Source: Solirubrobacteraceae bacterium (GTDB lineage: Bacteria; Actinomycetota; Thermoleophilia; Solirubrobacterales; Solirubrobacteraceae). Taken from it: a stretch of DNA of 59,011 bases. Made by a program: the position numbers and the translations under genes. Under the pieces are notes generated by a model, which searched no databases, was not told where the DNA came from, and was given only the letters and a program-made list of their open reading frames with translations. The stretch's first letter is position 1. Each line of letters begins with the position of its first letter. This document shows, piece by piece, positions 46,619-55,116 of the stretch. The stretch covers positions 1-59,011 of the forward strand of contig JADGPK010000014.1 of assembly GCA_017882445.1 (NCBI GenBank), written 5' to 3'.

Positions 46619-47508
46619 TGGGATCGCTCCGATTCGAGAAGTGGCAGGCGCTGGGCAACGACTACCTGATCCTCGAGCGCGACGAGCTCCCGTTCGAGCT
46701 CACGCCCGCGCGCATCCGCAGGCTGTGCGCGGGCCACTTCGGCGTGTTCGCCGACGGCGTGTTGCTGCTCTCCCCGCCGACGGACCCGGCGAACGTGGCC
46801 GACCTGCGCATCTTCAATCCCGACGGCTCCGAGGCCGAGCTGTCGGGCAACGGCGCCCGCGAGGCGATCCTGTATCTGCGCCGGCGCGGCTGGACCGAAG
46901 AGGACAGCTTCTCGATCCACACGGTCGCGGGCGAGCTGCGCCCACGGATCACGGGACCGGATACCTGCACGGTGGACATGGGCAGCGCGAAGCTCAGCTC
47001 GCGCGACTTTCCCGGCGGTGGAGCGGACGGGCGCGGAGTGGTCGTGGCGGGCGGGCGCTCATGGAGCTTTCGCCACGTCTCGATCGGCAACCCCCAATGT
47101 GCGATCCACGTCGACTCCGAGGCTGAGCTTGCGGAGATCGACCTGAACGCCGTCGGCCCCTCGATCGAAGGCGACGGGCAGTTCCCGAACCGGACCAACG
47201 TGTCCTGGTACACGGAGCTCGAGCCGAGCTCGCCGGCCGGTCCCGCTCGCATACGCGCCCGCATATTCGAGCGGGGCGTGGGGGAGACGCTGTCCTCGGG
47301 CACCGGTGCGACAGGGGCAGCGGTCGCGCACGTCGAGGAGCACGGCAGGGACGCGGCAGGCGTGCGGGTCACGGTGCTGCTCGACGGAGGCGAGCTCGAG
47401 GTGGAGGTGGGTGAGGATCTGCACGTCAACCTGACAGGCTGGGCCAGACCCGTGTTCGAGGGTCGCCTCAGCGACGACTTCCAAAAGGAGCTGGATGAGA
47501 CCGAGTAA
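46618..47508 (+). CDS. dapF: DapF-like diaminopimelate epimerase lacking both catalytic cysteines
   Basis: A 296-residue protein of the PLP-independent racemase fold, with the two DapF half-domains recognisable: NPDGSEAELSGNGAR and FERGVGETLSSGTGA. Canonical DapF uses a Cys pair, one in AE-x-CGNG and one in CGTG, for two-base epimerisation of LL- to meso-diaminopimelate. Here both are Ser (Ser76, codon 46843-46845; Ser227, codon 47296-47298). Other conserved spots also differ: GNPQ for GNPH, GVFADG for G-I-GADG. The gene is otherwise intact, full length and in an operon with dapL. It could be a serine-based epimerase, have another substrate, or be inactive. Confidence 0.85.
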   Translation: MGSLRFEKWQALGNDYLILERDELPFELTPARIRRLCAGHFGVFADGVLLLSPPTDPANVADLRIFNPDGSEAELSGNGAREAILYLRRRGWTEEDSFSIHTVAGELRPRITGPDTCTVDMGSAKLSSRDFPGGGADGRGVVVAGGRSWSFRHVSIGNPQCAIHVDSEAELAEIDLNAVGPSIEGDGQFPNRTNVSWYTELEPSSPAGPARIRARIFERGVGETLSSGTGATGAAVAHVEEHGRDAAGVRVTVLLDGGELEVEVGEDLHVNLTGWARPVFEGRLSDDFQKELDETE

Positions 47509-48661
47509 GCGCCTGGAGCGCATCCCGCCGTACGCGTTCGCCCAGTTGGAGCGCAAGATCGCCGCCAAGCGGGAAGCGGGCGTGGATGTGATCAGCCTTG
47601 GCATCGGCGACCCCGATCGGCCGACCCCGCCGCTGATCGTGCAGGCCATGCAGGAGGCCGTCACCGAGGCCGAGACCCACCGCTACCCGTCCAACCGCGG
47701 ACGCGAGGACTTCCGCGGAGCCGTGCGCGACTTCTACGAGCGGCGCTTCGACGTGAAGCTCGACCCCGAGCGCGAGATCATCCCGGCGATCGGCGCAAAG
47801 GAGGCCATCTTCAACCTCAACCTCGCGTTCCTGGACCCCGGCGACTACGCGCTCGCCGCCGATCCCGGATATCCGGTCTACACGGGAGGCCCGTGGCTCG
47901 CGGGAGCCGAGCCGGTCCTGATGGCCCTCGAGCCCCAGCTCGGCTTCGTGCCTGACCTCGATGAAATCGACCCGGACGTGGCGAGCAGGACGAAGCTGAT
48001 GTACCTGAACTACCCCAACAACCCGACGGGGGCGGTCGTACCGGAGGGATTCTTCGAGCGGGTCGTCGAGTTCGCGCGCGAGCACGACATCCTCGTCGTC
48101 CACGACAACGCCTATTCGGAGATCACCTTCGACGGCTACCGGGCGCCGTCGTTCCTCGCCACGCCGGGCGCCAAGGATGTCGGCATCGAGGTCTTCTCGC
48201 TGTCGAAGGGCTACAACATGACCGGCTGGCGCTGCGCCGTGGTCCTCGGAAACGCCGAGGCGATCGAGATCTACTGGCAGCTGAAGACCAACATCGACTC
48301 GGGCCTGTTCGAGGCGGTCCAGCTCGCGGGCATCGCGGCGCTCTCGCCGGACGCCGACGCGGAGGTCGCCTCGATGAACGAGCTCTATCGTCGCCGGCGC
48401 GATCTCGTGTGCGACGCGCTGCATGCCATCGGCGTGGATGTGCGCCCGCCGCGCAGCACGATCTACGTCTGGGCACCGGTGCCGGACGGCTTTGAGAGCT
48501 CAGCGGCCTACTGCGAGCACGTGCTCGAGCAGGCCGGCGTGGTGCTCTCCCCAGGAGCGATCTACGGTCCCGCGGGGGAGGGCTGGTTCCGCATCTCGCT
48601 CACCACGCCCGACGATCGACTGCTGGAGGCGGTTCAGCGGCTTGGTGCCCTCGGCGGTTGA
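47495..48661 (+). CDS. dapL: LL-diaminopimelate aminotransferase (DapL type)
   Basis: A fold-type I PLP aminotransferase of 388 residues. It starts RLERIPPYAFAQLERKIA and has GIGDPDRPTP, AIGAKEAIF, YLNYPNNPTGA, the PLP Lys in SLSKGYNMTGWR and the Arg in WFRISLT. The N-terminus and SLSKGYNMTGWR are typical of DapL, which converts tetrahydrodipicolinate directly to LL-diaminopimelate. Overlap with dapF by 14 bases supports that role. Another class I aminotransferase specificity is possible. Confidence 0.85.
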   Translation: MRPSKRLERIPPYAFAQLERKIAAKREAGVDVISLGIGDPDRPTPPLIVQAMQEAVTEAETHRYPSNRGREDFRGAVRDFYERRFDVKLDPEREIIPAIGAKEAIFNLNLAFLDPGDYALAADPGYPVYTGGPWLAGAEPVLMALEPQLGFVPDLDEIDPDVASRTKLMYLNYPNNPTGAVVPEGFFERVVEFAREHDILVVHDNAYSEITFDGYRAPSFLATPGAKDVGIEVFSLSKGYNMTGWRCAVVLGNAEAIEIYWQLKTNIDSGLFEAVQLAGIAALSPDADAEVASMNELYRRRRDLVCDALHAIGVDVRPPRSTIYVWAPVPDGFESSAAYCEHVLEQAGVVLSPGAIYGPAGEGWFRISLTTPDDRLLEAVQRLGALGG

Positions 48662-48673
48662 TGTGAGAGGTCC

Positions 48674-48679
48674 TAGACT
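48674..48679 (+). promoter_or_regulatory. -10 box before hflX
   Basis: TAGACT, the same hexamer as at mihF, ends 9 bases before the hflX ATG. Probably leaderless. Confidence 0.45.
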
Positions 48680-48688
48680 GGAAGTCCA

Positions 48689-50005
48689 ATGGATCGAAGC
48701 CGCAACGGTCGCAGCGCCGTCACGCCGACGCCCGCCGGCGTGGCTGGCGACAGCCTCGCGGCGTCCCAGCGCGCGCGCCAGCGCGCGTTCTGCATAGCCG
48801 CGCTGCCCGAAGGCGAAGACCTCGGCGAGCTGGGCGAGCTGCTGCGCACGGCCGGGGTGGCCGTGGTCGGCGAGATGGTCCAGCGGCGCGAGCTGGCCCA
48901 CCCGAACACCTACCTCGGACCGGGCAAGGTGCAGGAGGCGAAGGCAGCGGCGCAGGCATGCGACGCGAACGTGATCGCCTGCGACGACGAGCTGAGCGCG
49001 CGCCAGGAGCGCAACCTCGAGGAGGCGCTCGGCCTGCCGGTAGTCGATCGCACGACGGTGATCCTCGACATCTTCGCCTCCCACGCAGGCAGCGCGGAGG
49101 GCAAGCTTCAGGTCGAGCTCGCCCAGCTGGAGTACAACCTCGCGAGGATGCGCGGCCTGTGGAGCCACCTCGAGCGGCTGGGTGGAGGCATCGGCACGAG
49201 GGGACCGGGGGAGACGCAGATAGAGACAGATCGCCGCCTCGCGCGCGACCGGATCGCTGCGCTGCGCCGCCGCCTGGAGCACGTCAAGGGCACGCGCGCC
49301 GTGCAGCGCGCCGAGCGCGAGCGGGCGGCGCTGCCGACGATCGCGCTGGTCGGCTACACGAATGCCGGAAAGTCGACCCTGCTGAACGCCCTCACAGGCT
49401 CGGAGGTCGGTGTCCGCGACCGCCTGTTCCACACGCTCGACCCGACCACGCGCACGCTGCGCCTGAATGGCAGGCCCTATCTCCTCACGGACACGGTCGG
49501 CTTCATCAGCAAGCTGCCCCACCAGCTGATCGACGCGTTCGCCGCCACACTGGAGGAGACGCGCCGCGCCGAGCTGCTCGCCCACGTGCTCGACGCCTCG
49601 GCGCCTGAGGCGCATGCGGCGATCATGAAGAGCTCGGTCGAGCAGACCCTGGAGGAGATCGGCGCCGGCGAGCGTCCGCGCCTGTTGATCCTCAACAAGA
49701 TCGACCTGCTGGACTCAGAGGCGCGCGAGGAACTGCGCCTGCGCCACCCCGACGCGGTGCTCGTCAGCGGCGTGAGCGGCGAGGGGCTGCAGGAGCTCGG
49801 CGAGCGCATCGAGCTCGAGCTCCTGCACACGCTGCGTCGTGTCGAACTGCTCATTCCCTACGCCGACGGTGGCAGCCTGGCGGAGCTTCACGAGCTGGCG
49901 GGAGACGTCACCCGCGAGGACACCGCCGAGGGCGTGCTCGTGCGCGCGATGGTCCCGGCGCGTCTGGCGGAGCGCTTCGCGCGCTTCGCCCTGCAGACCC
50001 GCTGA
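48689..50005 (+). CDS. hflX: GTPase HflX
   Basis: A 50S-associated GTPase that splits stalled ribosomes. A protein of 438 residues. N-terminal HflX domain (NTYLGPGKVQEAK, DDELSARQERNLEEALG, VVDRTTVILDIFASHA), linker with GGGIGTRGPGETQIE, G-domain with GYTNAGKSTLLNALTG, DTVGFISKLPHQLI, NKIDLLD, and a C-terminal regulatory region. ATG at 48689. The mia-hflX link recalls the hfq-hflX neighbourhood of other bacteria. Confidence 0.94.
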   Translation: MDRSRNGRSAVTPTPAGVAGDSLAASQRARQRAFCIAALPEGEDLGELGELLRTAGVAVVGEMVQRRELAHPNTYLGPGKVQEAKAAAQACDANVIACDDELSARQERNLEEALGLPVVDRTTVILDIFASHAGSAEGKLQVELAQLEYNLARMRGLWSHLERLGGGIGTRGPGETQIETDRRLARDRIAALRRRLEHVKGTRAVQRAERERAALPTIALVGYTNAGKSTLLNALTGSEVGVRDRLFHTLDPTTRTLRLNGRPYLLTDTVGFISKLPHQLIDAFAATLEETRRAELLAHVLDASAPEAHAAIMKSSVEQTLEEIGAGERPRLLILNKIDLLDSEAREELRLRHPDAVLVSGVSGEGLQELGERIELELLHTLRRVELLIPYADGGSLAELHELAGDVTREDTAEGVLVRAMVPARLAERFARFALQTR

Positions 50006-50006
50006 G

Positions 50007-50333
50007 TCAGCGCTCGTCGCCGCTGCCCGAGAGCACCCCCCGGCGCTGGCGCGAGAGGAGCTTGTCGAGGTTGACCTGCGCGATGTCCTCCAGCTCGAGC
50101 CCGAGCTCGCTGGCCAGCTGGGCGACATACCAGAGCACATCGCCGAGCTCCTTGGCCATCGCCGCGCGCCGCTCGTCGGTGACGGCGCCCGCGTCGTCAC
50201 GGATCGCCTTCTTGGCGTGCTCGGCCACCTCGCCGGCCTCGCCCGCCAGACCCAGCGCCGGATAGGCCAGCCACGCCTCGCGCGGGTACTCGGCGGTGCG
50301 GCGCGCGAGGCGCTGGTACTCGGACAGCTCCAC
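50007..50333 (-). CDS. MazG-like nucleotide pyrophosphohydrolase
   Basis: A 108-residue all-alpha NTP-PPase. Metal-binding acidic motifs EAGEVAEHAKK and KELGDVLWYVAQLA match the MazG/dUTPase-like E-x2-E...E-x2-D pattern. House-cleaning hydrolysis of non-canonical NTPs is likely; the substrate is unknown. GTG start; minus-strand TAGGAT (50341-50346) ends 7 bases upstream, so it is probably leaderless. It converges on hflX one base away. Confidence 0.88.
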   Translation of the reverse strand: MELSEYQRLARRTAEYPREAWLAYPALGLAGEAGEVAEHAKKAIRDDAGAVTDERRAAMAKELGDVLWYVAQLASELGLELEDIAQVNLDKLLSRQRRGVLSGSGDER

Positions 50334-50410
50334 GCCGCGGATCCTAGAAGTCCTCGCGGCGCGCCGATCGGTGCAACTGTGGACTTTGCGGGATGCGCGG
50401 CCCGGGCGCG

Positions 50411-51184
50411 CTATACGCCCGCGGCCCGGCGCGCGCTCAGGTGCGCCTCGCGCTCGAGTCCGTCCTCGAGCGGCGCGAGCCGCTCGGGCGCCACGGAGAG
50501 CGCGCGGGCGATCAGCCAGTCTGCGAACCAGACGTTCTTCGGTAACAGCGGCCCGTGCAGGTAGGTGCCGATTGTGTTGCCGCTCCTGGCGCCCTCGGCG
50601 CCGCTGCGGCCGTCGTTCCCGTAGCCCTTCAGGACCCGCCCGAGCGCCTCTTGGCCCTCGGCCAGACGGGTGCGTCCGCCGTGGTTCTCAAACCCGGCGA
50701 GCACCCGACGCCCGGCGCCGGGGCCAGCGTCATCGAGGGAGACATCGATCGCGACGTTGCCGATCAGGCGGGGTCCGTCCTCGCGCACGGTCGTCAGGTC
50801 CAGCAGCCCCACGCCCGGGATCTCCTCCTCGCCGAGCGTGTAGGAGTGCCCGAGCAGCTGGTAGCCGCCGCACACACCGAGCACGACCGCTCCGCGCGCC
50901 GCGGCCGCGTGCAGGCCGGCGCGCTTGTTCTCGATCAGATCCTCAGCGCACAGCCGCTGGTCGCGATCCTGGCCGCCGCCGATGTAGAAGAGGTCGTATG
51001 GCCGCTCGTCGAGCCGCTCTCCCAGCCCGCTGCTGGACAGCTCGAAGCCGATCCCGCGCCAGGCGCAGCGGCGCTCGAGCACGAGCAGGTTGCCGCGGTC
51101 GGCGTAGATGTTCATGAGGTCCGGGTAGAGCGCACACACGCGCAGCGGGGGGAACGTCTCGACCGCTGAAGCGGAGTCAGGCAC
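50411..51184 (-). CDS. gatD: lipid II isoglutaminyl synthase glutaminase subunit GatD
   Basis: A CobB/CobQ-like class I glutamine amidotransferase of 257 residues that supplies ammonia to MurT for amidating the D-Glu of lipid II. Catalytic Cys in GVCGGYQLLG, His in IGTYLHGPLLPKN, N-terminal LYPDLMNIYADRGN and IGGGQDRDQ typical of GatD. GTG 51184 overlaps the preceding methyltransferase gene by 8 bases. It ends the minus-strand operon. Separation from murT by another gene is unusual. Confidence 0.92.
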   Translation of the reverse strand: MPDSASAVETFPPLRVCALYPDLMNIYADRGNLLVLERRCAWRGIGFELSSSGLGERLDERPYDLFYIGGGQDRDQRLCAEDLIENKRAGLHAAAARGAVVLGVCGGYQLLGHSYTLGEEEIPGVGLLDLTTVREDGPRLIGNVAIDVSLDDAGPGAGRRVLAGFENHGGRTRLAEGQEALGRVLKGYGNDGRSGAEGARSGNTIGTYLHGPLLPKNVWFADWLIARALSVAPERLAPLEDGLEREAHLSARRAAGV

Positions 51185-51950
51185 GCAGCATCACCACCAC
51201 GCTGCCGACGTGATCCTCGGTCGCTGGAATCGAGCGGGTGCCGTCCGGCGACAGGCCCGCGTCGCGCCCCTCACGCAGGAGGCCGGAAGCGGTGAGACGA
51301 TCGAGCTCGACGATGTCGTGCTCGCGCAGCGGGTCGGCCGTTTGCGCGCCGTGTTTGGGCGCGAGCACGCTGCGCTCACGCTCGATGCGGATCCTGCACC
51401 TGTCAACGGAGACCCGCACGGCGCGGCTGACGTACGTCGTCCCCTCGACCCGCACCGTCTCTGAGAGCGGCCCGTCCTCTTCCGCGGTGGCGTCGAAGAC
51501 CTCGAGCTCGGTGACGATCGCACAGGCGAGCAGTCCGCCCGGCCGCAGGTGCGCGCGCGCCCTGTCAAGGAACGCTGCGCGGCCCGTCGGCCCACCGAGC
51601 AGCTGGATGGTCTGCATAGGCGCGAGGCACACCGCGTAGTCGCGGCGCGTCAGCGCGAAGATGCGAGCGTCCGCGCACACCGTCTCCAAGGGGCTAGCCA
51701 CGGCCCGTTCGCCGAGCGCTCCGAGCAGCGCGGGCTGGAGGTCGAGCGCGGTCACGCGATGGCCCCTGCGGGCGAGATCGAGCGCCACGCGGCCCGTGCC
51801 CGCGCCGACCTCGAGGATCGACGCCGGTGGCGAGCCGGGCTGGACCGCAGCGGCGAGCTCGCGCCACAGGGGAAGGTCGGCGCGGTAGGCGCCGCACTCG
51901 AGGTCGTGCCAGATCACCTCACGGGCTGGGCGGGGTGGGGCTAGGACCAT
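51177..51950 (-). CDS. SAM-dependent methyltransferase between murT and gatD
   Basis: A 257-residue class I methyltransferase. It begins EVIWHDLECGAYRADLPLW, motif I is ILEVGAGTGRVALDLA, then an acidic end of strand 2 (VTALDLQ), CADAR and a motif IV region LAPMQTIQLLGG. ATG 51950 overlaps the murT stop by 10 bases and its end overlaps gatD by 8 bases, so it is translated as part of the murT-gatD operon. No membrane helix. The substrate is unknown; a peptidoglycan precursor is an attractive inference from position alone. The long upstream extension of this frame is antisense noise in murT. Confidence 0.88.
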   Translation of the reverse strand: MVLAPPRPAREVIWHDLECGAYRADLPLWRELAAAVQPGSPPASILEVGAGTGRVALDLARRGHRVTALDLQPALLGALGERAVASPLETVCADARIFALTRRDYAVCLAPMQTIQLLGGPTGRAAFLDRARAHLRPGGLLACAIVTELEVFDATAEEDGPLSETVRVEGTTYVSRAVRVSVDRCRIRIERERSVLAPKHGAQTADPLREHDIVELDRLTASGLLREGRDAGLSPDGTRSIPATEDHVGSVVVMLRA

Positions 51951-53350
51951 GCGCTGCTCGCCTCCCCGCGCGCCACGAGCAGGTCCCTGAGCGCGAGCAT
52001 CGCGGTATAGGTCGGAAGCGCATACAGCGGGCGGGCTGCTCCCCCGGCGCGGCTCGCGGCAGCCTCCCGCAGGGCGGCGGGGAGGTCGCCCTGCACGTGG
52101 ATGGCGGCGGGGTCGACCCCGGCGTACTTCAGACGGACCGCCAGGTCGGCGGCTCGCGTGCCGCTGCAGGTGACCCGTCGTATGCGTCCGGCGAGCAGCT
52201 CGAAGTCGGCGTCCCAGATCCAGGACACGTCGCGCCCGTCGGCGATCTGGTCGTTGAGAACCCCCAGCAGGTCGTGCTCGCCTGGCTCGAGCGCGAGCGT
52301 CCGCAGCACCTCGTTGGCGCCGGCCGGGTTCTTGACGAGCATGATTCGCAGCTCGCGGCCCTCGGCGGGCGCCCCTGCCCCAGCGTGGATCGCGAGCGTG
52401 ACGGTCTCGGCGCGCCCGAAGGCGGCCTTCGTGCTCGCGAGCCCGGCGACGATCGTCTCGAACGGGATCTCGAGCGCGGTCGCAAGCGCGGCGGCGGCGA
52501 GGGCGTTGTAGACGTTGTAGAGGCCGGGAAGCGCGAGGGACACCTCGGCCTGGCCGCCGGGCGTGTGTAGCACGAAGCGGGCCGAGCGGACACCTTCCAG
52601 TCGCACGTCGGTGGCCGTGACGGCCGGTTGGGGCCTGGACCGGCCGCAGCTGGGACAGTGGTAGTGGCCGAGATGGCCGAGATAGACCGCGTCGAACACG
52701 TAGGGAGCTCCGCAGCGGCGGCAGTGCTTGGTGTCGGCCGCGTGCGCCATCCCCGCGAGCGCCTGCGTGTCGTCGTCCATGCCGAAGTACAGGGCGCTCG
52801 CCTGATCGCGGCCGAGGTCCGCGATCAGCGGGTCGTCGGCGTTGAGGACCAGCTGCGCGCCACCGGCTGAGAGCACCCGCTCCCAGCTTTCGGCGATCGT
52901 CTCGAGCTCCCCGTAACGGTCGAGCTGGTCGCGGAACAGGTTGCTCAAAAGGATCGCGCGCGGACGCAGCTGCTTGGCGAGCTCGGCCAGCCACAGCTCG
53001 TCGACCTCGAACAGGCCGATCTCACCCGCGATCCCTCCGCCCGGACGGGCCGCGCTCAGCAGCGACGCGGCGATACCGCCGGCCATGTTGGCGCCCGCCT
53101 GGTTGTGCACGAGCGGGATGCCGGCGTGCTGGAGGATCTGTGAGGCCATCGCCGCTGTGGTCGTCTTGCCGTTGGTCGCCGAGATCAGCACGCAGCCGCG
53201 CCCGAGGCGCGCGCCGAGGGCGGCGATCGCGTTCGGCGCCAGGCGCATGAGGACCCTGCCCGGGGCGCTCGTCGCGCCGCCCCCGCGCATTCGCGAGAGT
53301 GCGCCCACCGCCCGCGCCAGCGCGAGCTTGACCGCGAGGGTATCCGCCAT
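51941..53350 (-). CDS. murT: lipid II isoglutaminyl synthase subunit MurT
   Basis: A Mur-ligase-like ATPase of 469 residues that with GatD amidates the D-glutamate of lipid II. Central domain P-loop SATNGKTTTAAM, FEVDELWLAEL, LSNLFRDQLDRYGE; a four-cysteine zinc ribbon C-RR-C ... C-PS-C characteristic of MurT; NVYNALAAAALA; C-terminal DUF1727 domain with LVKNPAGANEVLR and the Asp in WIWDADFELL. ATG overlaps the stop of the lipid kinase gene (ATGA). Confidence 0.93.
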   Translation of the reverse strand: MADTLAVKLALARAVGALSRMRGGGATSAPGRVLMRLAPNAIAALGARLGRGCVLISATNGKTTTAAMASQILQHAGIPLVHNQAGANMAGGIAASLLSAARPGGGIAGEIGLFEVDELWLAELAKQLRPRAILLSNLFRDQLDRYGELETIAESWERVLSAGGAQLVLNADDPLIADLGRDQASALYFGMDDDTQALAGMAHAADTKHCRRCGAPYVFDAVYLGHLGHYHCPSCGRSRPQPAVTATDVRLEGVRSARFVLHTPGGQAEVSLALPGLYNVYNALAAAALATALEIPFETIVAGLASTKAAFGRAETVTLAIHAGAGAPAEGRELRIMLVKNPAGANEVLRTLALEPGEHDLLGVLNDQIADGRDVSWIWDADFELLAGRIRRVTCSGTRAADLAVRLKYAGVDPAAIHVQGDLPAALREAAASRAGGAARPLYALPTYTAMLALRDLLVARGEASSAWS

Positions 53351-54369
53351 CACGCCCCCGACGGTGGCACGCCGTGCGTGGGCGACGGCGTGCTGCTCTG
53401 TTGCGCCGGGACGGACCCGTTGGAGAGGGGGGAGGGGGTGTCGAACGGCGCGTCGGGGGCGCTCTGCCGGGGAACGAGCATCGTCACCGCGCCGCGCACA
53501 GCGCGCACGCGCAGTGGCAGCTCGCCGATCGGATCGCCGTCGGCGTACATCGTGAAGGGACGGTCGGCGCTGATGGTCACCTCGGCGGCGCGGAAGACGC
53601 GCACGCTCGGCAGCTTCACGTGGGTGCCCGCGAAGACCTTCGGCAGGTTGGCCAGAAAGCGCAGCCGGCCCACACGTTCGATCGCCACGACCTCCAGCAG
53701 CCCGTCGTCGAGCAGAGCGTCGGGCGCGAGGCGCATTCCGCCGCCGTAGGCCTTGGAGTTGGCGGCCGCGATCGAGTAGCCGGTGAACGTGTGGCGCTCT
53801 CGCGGCGGGTCGAGCTCGATCTCGAAGCGGGCGGGGCGCCAGGACACGAGCGCACGCAGCGCCCCGTAGGCATACACCAGGCCGCCGAGCCATGGGGGGG
53901 CCTCGTTGGCGATGCGGTTCGCGTCGCTGTCGAAGCCGGCGGAGGCGATCCCGACGAACGCCTGTCCGGAGCCCTCCGACGTCGCGTCGCAGACCACCCC
54001 GAGGTCGATCGGCCGGGGCAACCCATGTGCGATCGTCTCGCAGGCCGCCACGGCGTCCTCGGCGATGCCGAGCACCCGAGCCAGATCGTTTCCGCGCCCG
54101 CCCGGCAGCACCCCGAGCACCGCGCCCGGAACGTCGCGCAGAGCGTCGGCAAGGACGCCGACCATGCCGTCACCGCTGAGCGCCACGACGGTCTCGCCGG
54201 CGCGCGCGGCCCGGCACCCTAGCTCGCGGGCGTCATCGAGCTCGCGCGTGTCCACCCGTCGCACCGTCAAGCCATGACCGCGCAGCGCCTGCTCCACCGC
54301 CGGTGCGACGGCGCCGGCCTTGCCGCCGCCCGCGGCGGGGTTCACTATCAGGCAAACGGGTGCGGACAC
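53350..54369 (-). CDS. diacylglycerol-kinase-family lipid kinase
   Basis: A protein of 339 residues. N-terminal DAGK catalytic domain (LIVNPAAGGGKAG, LPGGRGNDLARVLGI) and C-terminal beta-sandwich domain (GYSIAAANSKAYGGGMRLAPDA, YADGDPIGELPL), as in YegS/BmrU/DgkB. The nucleotide motif usually GGDGT-x-N-E reads SGDGMVG, so the Thr and Asn are missing. The C-terminal 30 residues are Ser/Pro-rich. First gene of the operon with murT, so a role in lipid carrier or membrane phospholipid turnover for the wall is possible. GTG at 54369. Confidence 0.87.
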   Translation of the reverse strand: MSAPVCLIVNPAAGGGKAGAVAPAVEQALRGHGLTVRRVDTRELDDARELGCRAARAGETVVALSGDGMVGVLADALRDVPGAVLGVLPGGRGNDLARVLGIAEDAVAACETIAHGLPRPIDLGVVCDATSEGSGQAFVGIASAGFDSDANRIANEAPPWLGGLVYAYGALRALVSWRPARFEIELDPPRERHTFTGYSIAAANSKAYGGGMRLAPDALLDDGLLEVVAIERVGRLRFLANLPKVFAGTHVKLPSVRVFRAAEVTISADRPFTMYADGDPIGELPLRVRAVRGAVTMLVPRQSAPDAPFDTPSPLSNGSVPAQQSSTPSPTHGVPPSGA

Positions 54370-54415
54370 GAGCCAAGCCTAGTGGGCCGCGACAGCTGCC
54401 GGTCCAGGCTGAGCG

Positions 54416-55018
54416 TCAGGAGGGAGCGGAGGCTTTGGCCTGGCTGCGTCGTCGCCGGCCGATCGCCGCGACGATCGCGAGTGCGGCGATCACGACGAAC
54501 AGACCGAGCAGGACCGCGGGCGCCAATCCGAGCCCGCCGAAGGGGAGCATCACCAGCTCGACGATTCCGAGCCCCACAGCGAGGAGCGCGGCGATCAGCA
54601 CGACGATCAGCAGGATGCCGCGCGCGCGGGCGAGAATGCCGGCGGAGGCCGCAGGGACGAGCAGGCCCATGGCGCGAAGGGCGAACATCTGCCGGCCGCT
54701 GGGGGGCGCCTGGCCGAGCCGCTCGACGGCGCTCTTGAGGTCCCCGGCACGGCGTTCGGCCAGCGCCAGCGACGCGTCGGCCATGCGTCTGATCTGCATC
54801 CTCTCCTGCGGCCGCGCGGCGGCAATTGCGCGTTGGAAGTACGCGCGCGCGGCCTCCGCGTCGAAACGCTCCGAAGCGCGCGCCCCGAGGATGGCCATCG
54901 CGGCGGCCTTGTATTTGGTCTCGGCCTCGAGCTCCTCGTCGGAGCGCTGCTCGAGCGCCTGGATGGCCTCGAGGCCGCCGCGTTGCTCGACACGTACCTG
55001 GCGTTGTTTCCGAGCCAC
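54416..55018 (-). CDS. membrane protein with N-terminal helical (TPR-like) region
   Basis: A 200-residue protein of unknown function. Residues 1-110 are charged and helical (AARAYFQRAIAAARP, ADASLALAERRAGDL). Then come a hydrophobic stretch at 115-128, two strong membrane helices (about 133-150 and 160-182) and a basic C-terminus RRRRSQAK. GTG 55018 is preceded on its strand by TAGAAT (55027-55032) with 8 bases between. Divergent from the exported-protein gene at 55117. Confidence 0.8.
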   Translation of the reverse strand: MARKQRQVRVEQRGGLEAIQALEQRSDEELEAETKYKAAAMAILGARASERFDAEAARAYFQRAIAAARPQERMQIRRMADASLALAERRAGDLKSAVERLGQAPPSGRQMFALRAMGLLVPAASAGILARARGILLIVVLIAALLAVGLGIVELVMLPFGGLGLAPAVLLGLFVVIAALAIVAAIGRRRRSQAKASAPS

Positions 55019-55104
55019 GGCCGGGCATTCTATGGTTTGGGCACCCGCTGCGCAGGAGCGTGCGCGCGTTCGCCCGAATGTGAAGCCGATGGCGGCTCAG
55101 CCGG

Positions 55105-55110
55105 TATGCT
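55105..55110 (+). promoter_or_regulatory. -10-like box before the gene at 55117
   Basis: TATGCT ends 6 bases before the GTG at 55117. Candidate leaderless promoter, divergent from the one at 55027-55032. Confidence 0.35.
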
Positions 55111-55116
55111 CGCCCC

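Noticed and set aside
51951-52994. N-terminal extension of the methyltransferase frame
   Set aside because: It is the same-strand shadow of murT, rich in Arg/Ala with no domain; the Met at 51950 fits the operon overlap.
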